Positions 37,742-46,548 of a stretch of DNA of 64,000 nucleotides are shown in pieces. Each line of letters opens with the position of its first letter. Position 1 is the stretch's first letter. The translations under genes were made by a program, and so were the position numbers. Below the pieces are notes generated by a model. That model was not told where the DNA came from. It made no database searches and was given only the letters and a program-made list of their open reading frames with translations. The DNA lies in contig NZ_WHYR01000005.1 of NCBI RefSeq assembly GCF_009428905.1, forward strand, positions 1 to 64,000. The letters run 5' to 3'. This stretch comes from Desulfofundulus thermobenzoicus (lineage in GTDB: Bacteria; Bacillota; Desulfotomaculia; Desulfotomaculales; Desulfovirgulaceae).

Positions 37742-38386
37742 TTAATTTCCCTCTCCCAGTTCAACAAAGAGGCGGGTTATATTGGTTTTGGTCAGGCGGC
37801 CGATAACTTCCAGTTCCGTGGACTTGGCCCCTTCCCCGGCCGGGCGGACCACAGGCAGGGCATCCACCTCGTGGGAGATCAATTTTTTGGCCGCTATCCA
37901 CACGGAATCCTCCGGCCCCACAGTAATCACATTGGGCATACGGGTCATAACCACCCCTACCGGCAGTTTATGAATATCCTGTCCCCCCAGGGTGGTTTTC
38001 AGCAGGTCCTTGCGGGAAACAACCCCCTCCAGAAGACCCCCTTCCCGAACCACGAACAGCGTGCCCACATCCTCAATAAACATGGTCACCACCGCATCGT
38101 AGACCGAACAGTGTTCCGGCACCACCACGGGGACGGATTTGATTTCTCCCACCTTGATCCGGTGTAATTTTTCGGCAATGACCTTGCCCGGTGTTTTCCC
38201 GCTGTAATAATAACCCACCCGGGGGCGCGCCTCCAAAAGACCGGACATGGTCAAAATGGCCATATCCGGACGCAGGGTGGCCCGGGTCAGGGAGAGCCGC
38301 TCGGCAATTTGCTCGCCGGTGATGGGGCCTTCCTTTTTCACTATTTCCAGAATGGCTTCCTGCCGCTTGGAAAGTTCCAATTCCAT
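37742..38386 (-). CDS. ccpN: CcpN-type transcriptional repressor (HTH plus two CBS domains)
   Basis: 214 residues. N-terminal helix-turn-helix [20 protein letters not shown] and [20 protein letters not shown], then two CBS domains (about 80-205). Matches Bacillus CcpN (YqzB), which represses gluconeogenic genes and is encoded in the same place between glyS and the DUF299 gene. Here it precedes ppsR-ppdK, so control of pyruvate-to-PEP conversion is a natural inference. Its stop codon overlaps the ppsR ribosome site. Confidence 0.93.
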   Translation of the reverse strand: MELELSKRQEAILEIVKKEGPITGEQIAERLSLTRATLRPDMAILTMSGLLEARPRVGYYYSGKTPGKVIAEKLHRIKVGEIKSVPVVVPEHCSVYDAVVTMFIEDVGTLFVVREGGLLEGVVSRKDLLKTTLGGQDIHKLPVGVVMTRMPNVITVGPEDSVWIAAKKLISHEVDALPVVRPAGEGAKSTELEVIGRLTKTNITRLFVELGEGN

Positions 38387-38489
38387 CGCCCCTTAAAGAG
38401 CCAAATGTGCCATACTATTTATCGCAATCCTCCCAATATAATATATTATATATTCATTTGAAATTCCCTTCTTGCTCCGGGAGAAAAAA

Positions 38490-40577
38490 TCATGTATACA
38501 CAACCAGCTTGCTCAGATCGGCTATACCTGAGGCCAGGGCCACTACACCTTTCAGCAGACCCAGACGGTTATTGCGAATTGTCTCATCTTCCACCATCAC
38601 CATTACACCGTCAAAAAACTGGTCCACCGGCGCCCTCAGGGAAGCCAGAGCCTCCAGCGCCCCCCGGTAGTCCCGGGCATCCATGAAGCGCTGCACCCGC
38701 TCCTGCACCTGCTTTAAACTTTCGTACAGGGACACTTCCGCCGGGTGGGCCAGGGCGCCAGGATCAACGGTGGTGAAACCATGTTTTTTGGACAGGTTAT
38801 AGGCGCGGTTAAAGGCTGTCCAAACGGCTGCAAAACCCGGTTCCTCCCGAAAGGCAGCCAGCGCCCGGGCACGCTGCCACAGGCCGGTAATATCGTCCAT
38901 ACCGGTGGACAGAACCGCCTCCACCGTATCGTAGGAAATACCCGCGTCGGCCAGGATTCCTTTCATGCGCTGGGCGAAAAATTCGGCCAGATCCGTCCAG
39001 ACCTGCTCAAGGCCGATTTTTAATTCCACCCGCCCCTGATACTGTCCATAGGCCCGGTCGACCAGCTCCCGCAAAGATAAAACCAGTCCGGCATCCAGGA
39101 TAACATGACATATGCCCAGGGCCTGCCGCCGCAAGGCATAGGGGTCCTGGGAACCGGAAGGTTGTATGCCCATGGCAAAACAACCCACCAGGGTATCCAC
39201 TTTGTCGGCCAGGCTTAAAATGCGTCCGGGAAAGGTGTGTGGCAGTTCATCACCCGAGAAACGGGGAAGGTAATGTTCATAAATGGCCCGGGCCACCGTG
39301 GGATCTTCTCCCGCAGCCAGGGCATATTCCCGTCCCATGATCCCCTGCAATTCCGGGAACTCGTAGACCATGCTGGTTACCAGATCCGCCTTGCACAGGT
39401 GGGCCGCCCGCAAGGCCTGCTCCGCCTCCCTTTCATCCGCTCCCAGTGCCGGGATCAGGTAACGGACCAGTCCGGTCAGGCGACCCACCTTGTCGTAAAC
39501 GGTGCCCAGGCTTTCCTGCCAGACAATCTTTTTCAATGCCTCCACCCGGCTGGCCAGGGGGCGTTTCAAATCCTCCTTCCAGAAAAACACGGCGTCGGAC
39601 AGGCGGGCCTTCAAGACCTTTTCATTGCCGGCTCGCACCGTGTCCAGATATTCTTTACCACCATTGCGCACGGCAATAAAGCAGGGTAACAGTTTTCCGC
39701 CGGCTCCCCGCACGGGAAAGTAGCGCTGGTGTTCCCGCATGGAAGTAATCAGCACTTCAGCGGGCAGTTCCAGGTAGGCGGCATCAAAGGTGCCCAGAAG
39801 GGCGGTGGGATATTCCACCAGGTTGGTCACTTCGGTAAGCAACTCTTCATCGGGCAACACCTGCCCGTTCCGACCTGCCGCCAGCTCCCGCACCTGTTTC
39901 CAGATCATTTGCCGGCGTTCCCGGGGATCCACCACCACCCGGGCTTCCTCCATGATCCGGAAGTATTCCCCGGCCGCCGGAATGGTCAGGGGACGGGGAC
40001 TGAGCACCCGGTGCCCGTAGCTTATCCGTCCGGCGGACAGCCCGGCAAAGGAGAAGTCAACCACCTCTTCCCCGTAAAGGGCCACCAGCCAGCGAATGGG
40101 ACGGGCAAAGCGAACTTCCTGAACCCCCCAGCGCATGGGCTTGGGGAAATGCAGCCCGTTAATCAAAGAAGGGCCCATCCCGGCCAGCACCTCCTGCGCC
40201 GGGCGACCTTCCTGACGCTTCACCGCAAACACATATTCCACCGGACCCACATTTTTGACCACCAGCTGAGAAACGTCCACCCCCTGGCTTCTGGCAAAAC
40301 CCAGGGCCGCCCTGGTGGGCTCGCCGGACTGGTTGAAGGCCACCTTCAGCGCCGGACCCTTCACCTCCTGCACCAGGGATTCCTGCCGGGACGCCAGGTC
40401 GCGGACAAACAAAACCAGCCGGCGGGGTGTGCCCAGGGCACGGATCTCACCGTGGGCCAGCCGGTTCTCCCGCAACAGATCCCGGGCCAGTTCCTGCAGC
40501 TGTTCCAGCGCCGGATCCAGAAAGCGGGCCGGTATTTCCTCCGTACCTATTTCCAGTAAAAAGTCCTTTGTACTCAA
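38490..40577 (-). CDS. glyS: Glycyl-tRNA synthetase beta subunit
   Basis: 695 residues. LLEIGTEEIPARFLDPAL at the start and YGHRVLSPRPLTI, HQRYFPVRGAGGKLLPCFIAV and SLADKVDTLVGCFAMGIQP are family blocks; the C-terminal anticodon-binding DALR-like region follows. Starts at TTG 40577 behind GAGGGGGAT. Downstream of glyQ in one transcript, controlled by the glycine T-box. Confidence 0.96.
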   Translation of the reverse strand: MSTKDFLLEIGTEEIPARFLDPALEQLQELARDLLRENRLAHGEIRALGTPRRLVLFVRDLASRQESLVQEVKGPALKVAFNQSGEPTRAALGFARSQGVDVSQLVVKNVGPVEYVFAVKRQEGRPAQEVLAGMGPSLINGLHFPKPMRWGVQEVRFARPIRWLVALYGEEVVDFSFAGLSAGRISYGHRVLSPRPLTIPAAGEYFRIMEEARVVVDPRERRQMIWKQVRELAAGRNGQVLPDEELLTEVTNLVEYPTALLGTFDAAYLELPAEVLITSMREHQRYFPVRGAGGKLLPCFIAVRNGGKEYLDTVRAGNEKVLKARLSDAVFFWKEDLKRPLASRVEALKKIVWQESLGTVYDKVGRLTGLVRYLIPALGADEREAEQALRAAHLCKADLVTSMVYEFPELQGIMGREYALAAGEDPTVARAIYEHYLPRFSGDELPHTFPGRILSLADKVDTLVGCFAMGIQPSGSQDPYALRRQALGICHVILDAGLVLSLRELVDRAYGQYQGRVELKIGLEQVWTDLAEFFAQRMKGILADAGISYDTVEAVLSTGMDDITGLWQRARALAAFREEPGFAAVWTAFNRAYNLSKKHGFTTVDPGALAHPAEVSLYESLKQVQERVQRFMDARDYRGALEALASLRAPVDQFFDGVMVMVEDETIRNNRLGLLKGVVALASGIADLSKLVVYT

Positions 40578-40658
40578 AGAATTATCCCCCTCGAAAAGTA
40601 AGTTAAAATCTGTACCATATACATTTCATTTCATTAACTTTTTGCTATTGCCGGATAG

Positions 40659-41576
40659 TTACTTCAAGGCGCCGGGGACCCTGCGGTCCTCCACCCGCCT
40701 CCCCTTGCCTTCCTTCAGAAGGGGGTAACCCATCTCTTCCCGCTGGGCCACATAGGCCTCGGCGCAGGCCCGGGCCAGAGCGCGCACCCGGTGGATAAAA
40801 GCGGTCCGCTCGGTTACGCTGATGGCCCCCCGGGCATCCAGCAGGTTAAAGGTATGGGAGCATTTAAGCACATAATCATAGGCCGGCAGGACCAGCCCTT
40901 TCGCCACCACCCGGCGGGCTTCCCTTTCATACATATCAAACAGTTGAAAGAGCATGGCCGTATCTGCTTCCTGGAAGTTGTAATGGGAATGCTCCACCTC
41001 ACCACGGTGGTGCACGTCTCCATAAGTAACGCCGTTCACCCACTCGATGTCGAAAACGTTATCCTTCTGTTGAATAAACATGGCCAGGCGTTCCAGGCCA
41101 TAGGTGATCTCCGCGCAAACGGGACGGCAGTCCAGGCCGCCGCACTGCTGGAAATAGGTGAACTGGGTTACCTCCATGCCGTCCAGCCATACTTCCCACC
41201 CCAGCCCCCAGGCTCCCAGGGTGGGTGATTCCCAGTTATCTTCCACAAAGCGGATATCGTGCTTTTCCGGTGCGATACCAATGGCTTTCAGACTGTCCAG
41301 ATAAACCTCCAGCACATCATCGGGAGAGGGCTTAAGGATCACCTGGTACTGGTAATAGTGCTGCAGGCGGTTGGGATTTTCCCCGTAACGACCGTCGGTG
41401 GGCCGGCGGGAGGGCTCCACATAGGCCACCCGCCAGGGTTCCGGTCCCAGCGCCCGCAGAAAAGTGGCCGGGTTCATGGTGCCGGCCCCCTTTTCCACAT
41501 CGTAGGGCTGCTGGATAATACAGTTCTGGTCGGCCCAGAAACGATTCAAGGCCAGGATCAGGTCCTGAAAATTCAT
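40659..41576 (-). CDS. glyQ: Glycyl-tRNA synthetase alpha subunit
   Basis: 305 residues from ATG 41576: [19 protein letters not shown] and [20 protein letters not shown] are diagnostic, followed by [20 protein letters not shown] and QQCGGLDC. An ATG nine bases earlier abuts AAGGAGG and is too close. Catalytic subunit of the alpha2beta2 enzyme. Preceded by a T-box leader. Confidence 0.97.
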   Translation of the reverse strand: MNFQDLILALNRFWADQNCIIQQPYDVEKGAGTMNPATFLRALGPEPWRVAYVEPSRRPTDGRYGENPNRLQHYYQYQVILKPSPDDVLEVYLDSLKAIGIAPEKHDIRFVEDNWESPTLGAWGLGWEVWLDGMEVTQFTYFQQCGGLDCRPVCAEITYGLERLAMFIQQKDNVFDIEWVNGVTYGDVHHRGEVEHSHYNFQEADTAMLFQLFDMYEREARRVVAKGLVLPAYDYVLKCSHTFNLLDARGAISVTERTAFIHRVRALARACAEAYVAQREEMGYPLLKEGKGRRVEDRRVPGALK

Positions 41577-41612
41577 TCCCGGCATACCTCCTTAAAATAG
41601 TTGCTGATAGTC

Positions 41613-41880
41613 AAAAACAAAAATCAAGCCCCCCGCCCGGACATGATCATGTCAGGGACGGGAGGCCATTCCCGCGGTTCCACCCTGCTTGGCCGCCCTG
41701 ATGACGACCCCCTCTTTCCAGCGCAGGCTTTACTCACCACCACCAGATCCGGCGGCTTTCCTCCTGCCGCTCGGGAACCCCTTTCACATGGGATCGTTTT
41801 ACCGGGCTTCCACCTCTCCCCGGCTCTCTGACAAAACTCCCCCCGCTACTCTTTCCCTCATCGCCGGATATGCTGTTGAA
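41613..41880 (-). promoter_or_regulatory. Glycine T-box riboswitch in front of glyQS
   Basis: The T-box sequence AGGGTGGAACCGCGGG is complete at 41671-41686 (minus strand). Upstream lie the stem I landmarks GAAAGAGTAG and GGTGGAAGCCCGG. Downstream is a long GC-rich terminator helix ending in ATTTTTGTTTTT (41613-41625). Alignment by eye with the Geobacillus glyQ leader puts the specifier at 41779-41781 (GGG, in GAAAGGGG where that RNA has GAAAGGC), a glycine codon. Uncharged tRNA-Gly should favour antitermination. Confidence 0.92.
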
Positions 41881-41887
41881 TAATGTT

Positions 41888-41916
41888 AATTTACCAGATT
41901 TACGTGGCAAAGTCAA
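41888..41916 (-). promoter_or_regulatory. Promoter of the glyQS T-box transcript
   Basis: Minus strand TTGACT (41911-41916) and TAAATT (41888-41893) are 17 bases apart with a TGG extended -10. The start of transcription would be near 41881. Confidence 0.75.
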
Positions 41917-42014
41917 TGCCGGAATGCAAGGCTGCCCTGCGGTCAGCACACGTCCATAGACGAAGGGACTGCAATTCCGGTAGCGCCTGCCCGATTTACG
42001 GGAAGGGCGGTATT

Positions 42015-42452
42015 TTACCGCACCTCCCCTGGCGTAGGGTCCGCCGGTTCCACCCTGTCTTCCTCCCTGCCCGGTCGCTCAATTTCCAGGGTATAATTCC
42101 TGGCCATGGCCGTCACCGCCCCCAGTGCCCCCAGCACGGCCAGCTGACTGCTGGCCAGGGTACCCAGCAACCCCAGTGCTCCCACCGAAGCCGGCAATTC
42201 CACCACCGTTCGCTCACCCTGCTTGATTTTGATGCGGGTTTCCTGACCCCGCTGGAAAATTTCCTTCAATTGTTCCAGCAACTCCTGGCCCCGATCCTGC
42301 AGCTTTTCCGTAAAGTTCTTCTTTTCATCTTCCAGGCGGATGAGGGCTTGCACCACATCCCCCCCGGCCGCGTCCAGAGCCTCCTTGGCCTCTTTATAAC
42401 CCACCCCCAGGCGTGCCCTGATCAGATCAATTTTTTCCAGCTCACTATTCAT
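42015..42452 (-). CDS. DUF4342 protein with N-terminal UBA/TS-N-like domain
   Basis: 145 residues. Residues 1-45 (LEKIDLIRARLGVGYKEAKE, ALDAAGGDVVQALIRLE) match the UBA-like fold of elongation factor Ts and nascent-chain proteins. Residues 60-130 are the DUF4342 region, with KIKQGERTVVELPASVG and a hydrophobic stretch that may be membrane associated. GGAGGATGAGTA precedes ATG 42452. Lies between recO and glyQ on the same strand. Function unknown. Confidence 0.8.
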   Translation of the reverse strand: MNSELEKIDLIRARLGVGYKEAKEALDAAGGDVVQALIRLEDEKKNFTEKLQDRGQELLEQLKEIFQRGQETRIKIKQGERTVVELPASVGALGLLGTLASSQLAVLGALGAVTAMARNYTLEIERPGREEDRVEPADPTPGEVR

Positions 42453-42512
42453 TACTCATCCTCCTCCGGGATTTTTACACGCTAACCATATTTAACCCGG
42501 GAGTTCGGTTCT

Positions 42513-43262
42513 TTATACATCTTCCAGCAGGGCTAGAAAACGGGTGGATTTCATCTGCCGCTCCAGATGATATTCCATGTGGCGGCGTAATATTTCCCTC
42601 ATCTCCTGCCTCTCCCGAAGCCCCGGCCGCAACTGCCCGAGCCTGGCCAGGGGCCAGCGCAATAAAAGCTTTAGCAGTTCAATGGTTCCCCGGTTGCAGG
42701 AAAGCCCCCCACTCCCCTCCCGGGCGCAACCGGCGCAGAGCACACCCCCGGCCCCGGGATGAAAGGTCAAAGGGCCCGCACCCAGGGGTGCCCCGCATTG
42801 CACGCAGTGTTCCAGACAGGGCCGGTAGCCCAGCATGGAAAGCAATTTTATTTCAAAGGCCCGGGCCAGCAAACGGTGATCGGCGTCCCCCAGCCGGCGC
42901 AGGCCCTCCAGCAAAAGGGCAAATACCGCCTCCGCCGGTTCCCCCTGGGCGGTCATGCCGTCCACCAGTTCGCTCAGGTAAGTGGCATAACCTATCTTGT
43001 CCAGCCGGCAACGCAATTCCGGAAACATTTCGATTAACTCGCACTGGCTGACCGTGTCCGGACCGTTGCCCCGGCGCAGGAGAAACCGGGAATGGGAAAA
43101 GGGCTGCACGGCCCCCCGTTTGCGACTGGTGGGTTTACACGCCCCGTAGGCCATTACCTTTATCTTTCCCTTTTCCATGGTAAAAAGGGTCAACAGCATG
43201 TCGGCATCCCGTATATTGACGGACTTTAAAACCACTGCCTGGACTTTATACAATTTCATCAT
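42513..43262 (-). CDS. recO: DNA repair protein RecO
   Basis: 249 residues. N-terminal OB fold (KLYKVQAVVLKSVNIRDADM, LLTLFTMEKGKIKVMAYGAC) and the C-terminal four-cysteine zinc motif CLEHCVQCGAPLG with LCAGCARE. Works in the RecFOR pathway loading RecA. Divergent from cwlD. In Bacillus it lies directly between era and glyQ; here an 8-kb envelope block separates it from era. Confidence 0.93.
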   Translation of the reverse strand: MMKLYKVQAVVLKSVNIRDADMLLTLFTMEKGKIKVMAYGACKPTSRKRGAVQPFSHSRFLLRRGNGPDTVSQCELIEMFPELRCRLDKIGYATYLSELVDGMTAQGEPAEAVFALLLEGLRRLGDADHRLLARAFEIKLLSMLGYRPCLEHCVQCGAPLGAGPLTFHPGAGGVLCAGCAREGSGGLSCNRGTIELLKLLLRWPLARLGQLRPGLRERQEMREILRRHMEYHLERQMKSTRFLALLEDV

Positions 43263-43404
43263 TGTCCACTCCGGTCCGGTAATATTATGTCAATTCTTAG
43301 CAGGTAAAAAATTCATTTCCCCTGGGATTAACAATGAAAATCTCCGGCCTGCCCACCATATATTTTACTGTACCGGGCCGGAGCCTGACCAGGAGGTGGA
43401 GCAA

Positions 43405-44166
43405 ATTAAAGTCCTGGTTTTCTCCCCGCGTAAAATCAGGAATCTGGTTATCGCTTTCCTGCTTCTGGCCATTTTTTCATCCAGTTTGCACCGGGTGGCC
43501 AGCGCCCGGCATAAGGATTCCATTCAGGCCCTTTCCTGGGCCCTGGCCCGGCGGGTAGTGGTGGTGGATCCCGGCCACGGCGGGGTCGATCCCGGGGCCG
43601 TGGGTAAAAATAACGTGCTGGAAAAGGATCTGGTGCTGGCCGTGGGACACCGGCTGGCCCTGTACCTGCGCCAGGCCGGGGCCAGCGTAACCATGACCAG
43701 GGAAGAGGACCGGGATCTGGCCGACCCCGAATTGCAGGGGCTGTATAAACGCAAACGGCAGGACCTGGCCCGGCGGGTGGATCTGGCCCACAGGCTGAAA
43801 GCGGATGCCCTGATCAGTATCCACATCAACAGTTTTCCCAATCCATCGGAAAGCGGGATACAGACCTTTGCCCGGGCCGATTCCCCGGAAAGCTACAAGC
43901 TGGCCCGCTGTATCCAGTCGGAGATGAATACATTGCTGAAAGTCAACGGGCGGGTACCCCTGCGGGGGGATTTTTACCTGTTGCGGGAATCCCGGGTACC
44001 CGCGGTGATTGTGGAGATTGGCTTTATCACCAACCCCAGGGAATACAAACTGTTGCAGGATCCCCTGTATCAAAGCAAACTGGCCTGGTGCCTGTACGCC
44101 GGGATCGTGAAATACTTTGCTGAACAGAATAACGAACAGCAGGAAAAAGGTGGCAGGCAACATTGA
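43405..44166 (+). CDS. cwlD: N-acetylmuramoyl-L-alanine amidase, CwlD-like
   Basis: 253 residues if started at ATT 43405, six bases after a perfect AGGAGGTG; the only in-frame GTG (43396) lies inside that ribosome site. An N-terminal membrane anchor (LVIAFLLLAIFSSSLHRVAS) is followed by the Amidase_3 domain. Zinc ligands are in VVDPGHGGVDPG, the Glu of NVLEKDLVLAVG, and HINSFPNPSESG; the catalytic Glu is in VIVEIGFITNP. In spore formers CwlD helps make muramic lactam in cortex peptidoglycan. A CATATATT at 43358 resembles a sigma-E -10, but the -35 is poor. Confidence 0.88.
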   Translation: MKVLVFSPRKIRNLVIAFLLLAIFSSSLHRVASARHKDSIQALSWALARRVVVVDPGHGGVDPGAVGKNNVLEKDLVLAVGHRLALYLRQAGASVTMTREEDRDLADPELQGLYKRKRQDLARRVDLAHRLKADALISIHINSFPNPSESGIQTFARADSPESYKLARCIQSEMNTLLKVNGRVPLRGDFYLLRESRVPAVIVEIGFITNPREYKLLQDPLYQSKLAWCLYAGIVKYFAEQNNEQQEKGGRQH

Positions 44167-44180
44167 AGGAGGTGAGGTAT

Positions 44181-45071
44181 TTGGAACCCAGCCGCATAAC
44201 CAACCTCTGGAGCAAGATATCCACCAATCCCGGTCGGCCCGTTTCCCGGGTGGTTATTGAATCCACCTCTCCCTTCCCCTACGAAATCGTGGAATATACT
44301 CCCGGTGAACTGGTGCTGACCGCTGTGAAAGCCAGGGCCAACATGTACTGCAACACCATTGATATTTATGACGGTCTCATTGACCGGGTCAGGGTGGAAG
44401 AATCTTCCCGGGGCGTGGTCTTTCATATTCAGCTGAACCATCCGGCCCCCTGTAAGGTCGACATGGAACCGGGAATACCCGCCCGCACCATTTTAACCTT
44501 TGACCGGGACATTTTAAGACAAATATGTAAAAATAAAGTGCTCATCATAGACCCCGGCCACGGTGGCAATGATCCGGGAGGCAGGGGACCGGTGGATCTG
44601 CTGGAAAAACATGTGACCATGCAGATGTCCCTGGAATTAAAAAAACTTTTAATCCCCCTGGAAGTCCGGGTACACCTTACCCGGCAGAAGGATGAGACCA
44701 TATCCCAGCGGTCACGTTTTAACCTGGCGGCAAAAATTGGGGCGGATCTGTGGATCGGCATCCATACCCATCACGATCCCGATGCCGCCGTTGCCGGTTC
44801 GGCGGTCAAATATAACCCCGGTTCTGACGGTTCGGCCCGGCTGGCCGAACTGGTGCTGACGGAACTGATCCGTAAAATTAAACGTCACTCCCGGGGAACC
44901 CACCCCGATCCGGGTTTAAGGGCGCTGGGGAAACTACCGGCGATCATCGTCGAACCCGTGGCCATTTCCAACTGGGTGGAAGAAGGGCTTTTGCGTAATC
45001 CCACTTTTTATGTTAAAACCGCCCAGGGAATAATCAATGGATTGAGCAATTTCTGGTCGTCTCGGAAATGA
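44181..45071 (+). CDS. AMIN-domain N-acetylmuramoyl-L-alanine amidase
   Basis: 296 residues from TTG 44181, six bases after AAGGAGGTG, starting 14 bases after cwlD ends. Residues 1-115 are an AMIN-like beta domain (VSRVVIESTSPFPYEIVEY, ELVLTAVKARANMY). The Amidase_3 domain follows: VLIIDPGHGGNDPGGRG, LLEKHVTMQMSLELKKLL and IGIHTHHDPDAAVAG. The last His-containing segment differs from the usual HxN, and the final catalytic Glu is in AIIVEPVAISN. No signal peptide or anchor is seen, so it may act in the mother cell or be exported otherwise. Confidence 0.85.
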   Translation: MEPSRITNLWSKISTNPGRPVSRVVIESTSPFPYEIVEYTPGELVLTAVKARANMYCNTIDIYDGLIDRVRVEESSRGVVFHIQLNHPAPCKVDMEPGIPARTILTFDRDILRQICKNKVLIIDPGHGGNDPGGRGPVDLLEKHVTMQMSLELKKLLIPLEVRVHLTRQKDETISQRSRFNLAAKIGADLWIGIHTHHDPDAAVAGSAVKYNPGSDGSARLAELVLTELIRKIKRHSRGTHPDPGLRALGKLPAIIVEPVAISNWVEEGLLRNPTFYVKTAQGIINGLSNFWSSRK

Positions 45072-45329
45072 TTCTGCCAAAATAGTCCATCAGAACAATA
45101 TCACGTAAAAGGCATGGTGTTGTGCCGGAATGAAACATGAGAAGCAGGGTGTGAGAGCTAAGAAGCGGGGTGTAAGATTATTGCCGGCTTTGGCCCGGCC
45201 AAAACCTACCTAAATCTCACCTCTCACCTCTCAACAGCCCTCCAGGTATACTTTTCCCTGCTCCGTATAAGAATATAAGGAACAAATAGACATTTTAACT
45301 TCAAACGACCGCGGCAGCCGGTGATATTC
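45072..45329. repeat. Intergenic region with GGTGTGAGA / TCTCACC inverted repeats
   Basis: 258 bases with repeated units GGGTGTGAGAG and GGGGTGTAAGAT (about 45147-45180) and complementary TCTCACCTCTCACC (about 45215-45232), with GGCTTTGGCCCGGCC near the centre. It forms a long imperfect hairpin. No gene is seen; the L,D-transpeptidase promoter could not be fixed. Confidence 0.45.
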
Positions 45330-46238
45330 ATGTTGCGTTACACTCTGGTCATTCTGTTCCTGTTTCTGTACGGTCTGGGACACCCCCTTCCGGCCCCGGC
45401 CGGGGAACACCGGTGCGGGGAAAACGAACCGGTGCAACTCACCGCCCCCTTTCACCGGGGCAGGGATATTGCCAACCTGCAACAATGCCTTACGGTGATT
45501 GGTTACTTCCAGGGAAAGAACAGCGGTTATTATGACCAACCCACCATGCGGGCTGTGTGCCGTTTTCAAAGGGATCACGGCCTCACCCCCACCGGGGTGG
45601 TGGATCAGGCCACCTGGCAGGCCCTGAGCCTGGCCATGATTGCCCGGGCGGTACCGGAAGCCGCTCCCTCTCCCCATTATGATCTCTTTATCCTGGTAAA
45701 CACGGAAAACCTCACCCTGACTGTTTTTTCCCGGGGGCAACCGGTGCGCCAGTATCCCGTGGCCCTGGGACGGCCCGGATCGGAAACTCCAACGGGTCAG
45801 TGGAAGGTAATCGATAAGTCGGCCGAATACGTACCCGGCATGGGCCCCCGCTGGTTGGGCCTGAACATTCCCACGGGAACCTTCGGCATCCACGGCACGG
45901 ACAGTCCCTGGTCCATCGGCACCTTCGCCAGCGCCGGTTGCGTACGCCTGCACAACGCCCACGTACTGGAGTTATACGATTGGGTTTCCGAGGGCACACC
46001 GGTATTAATCCTGGGCAACCCCTTAAAGAACGGCTATCCGGTTTTGTATTCCGGCAGCTGCGGAAGCGTGGTGCAGGAAGTGCAGCGGACATTGCACAGA
46101 CTGGGGTATTACGAAGACAAACCCGACGGTGTTTTCGGAACGGGTACGGCCAGGGCGGTGTCCAGGTTCCGGGAAAAACACGGCCTGTCCCCCGCGGCCG
46201 TGGTGGACGAGCCGGTTTACCGGTTGCTGGGACTGTAA
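45330..46238 (+). CDS. L,D-transpeptidase with two peptidoglycan-binding domains
   Basis: 302 residues. Signal peptide (LRYTLVILFLFLYGLG). A PG_binding_1 domain at about 35-95 (NLQQCLTVIGYFQGKNSGYY), a YkuD catalytic domain at about 115-245, and a second PG_binding_1 domain at the C-terminus (VQEVQRTLHRLGYYEDKPDG). The catalytic motif is HGTDSPWSIGTFASAGCVR, with Cys as nucleophile. Forms or edits 3-3 peptidoglycan cross-links. The sandwich of binding domains around YkuD is common in clostridial spore formers. Ribosome site weak. Confidence 0.9.
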   Translation: MLRYTLVILFLFLYGLGHPLPAPAGEHRCGENEPVQLTAPFHRGRDIANLQQCLTVIGYFQGKNSGYYDQPTMRAVCRFQRDHGLTPTGVVDQATWQALSLAMIARAVPEAAPSPHYDLFILVNTENLTLTVFSRGQPVRQYPVALGRPGSETPTGQWKVIDKSAEYVPGMGPRWLGLNIPTGTFGIHGTDSPWSIGTFASAGCVRLHNAHVLELYDWVSEGTPVLILGNPLKNGYPVLYSGSCGSVVQEVQRTLHRLGYYEDKPDGVFGTGTARAVSRFREKHGLSPAAVVDEPVYRLLGL

Positions 46239-46311
46239 CCCCGTGGTGTGTATCCTACGCCGAAGTCAAAGGGTGAGTGGATGAAAGAGCCCCGCCTTAT
46301 GGAAGCTGGCA

Positions 46312-46437
46312 GGTAGCTATTCAGATAAGCCGGCGTAGGCACGGCGTTATCCCGCTTACTCCGGTGCTTCGCAATGTCGTTCGCTCCGGGCAACGCCGTA
46401 CCTTTGTATTAACCACCGGTTTCAATAAACACTTACG
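46312..46437. repeat. Palindromic repeat element (family copy A)
   Basis: 126 bases. Left end GGTAGCTATTCAGATAAGCCGG and right end CCGGTTTCAATAAACACTTACG are nearly complementary; inside, GGCACGGCGTTATCCC pairs with GGGCAACGCCGTACC. It equals the outer part of the element at 8112-8427 without the 170-base centre. Confidence 0.7.
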
Positions 46438-46548
46438 CTGGCGGAATATTTATGGTTGAAAAGTCTTTTCCCGCCCCGGTTATCCCTCCCCTGCCCGGTG
46501 CATATATTTGTCCATAGGCAAAGTTGTCCACGGGCAGGTGATGTTTCC

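Noticed and set aside
46277-46459. 60-codon frame after the L,D-transpeptidase
   Set aside because: It is a translation of repeat copy A and has no independent support.
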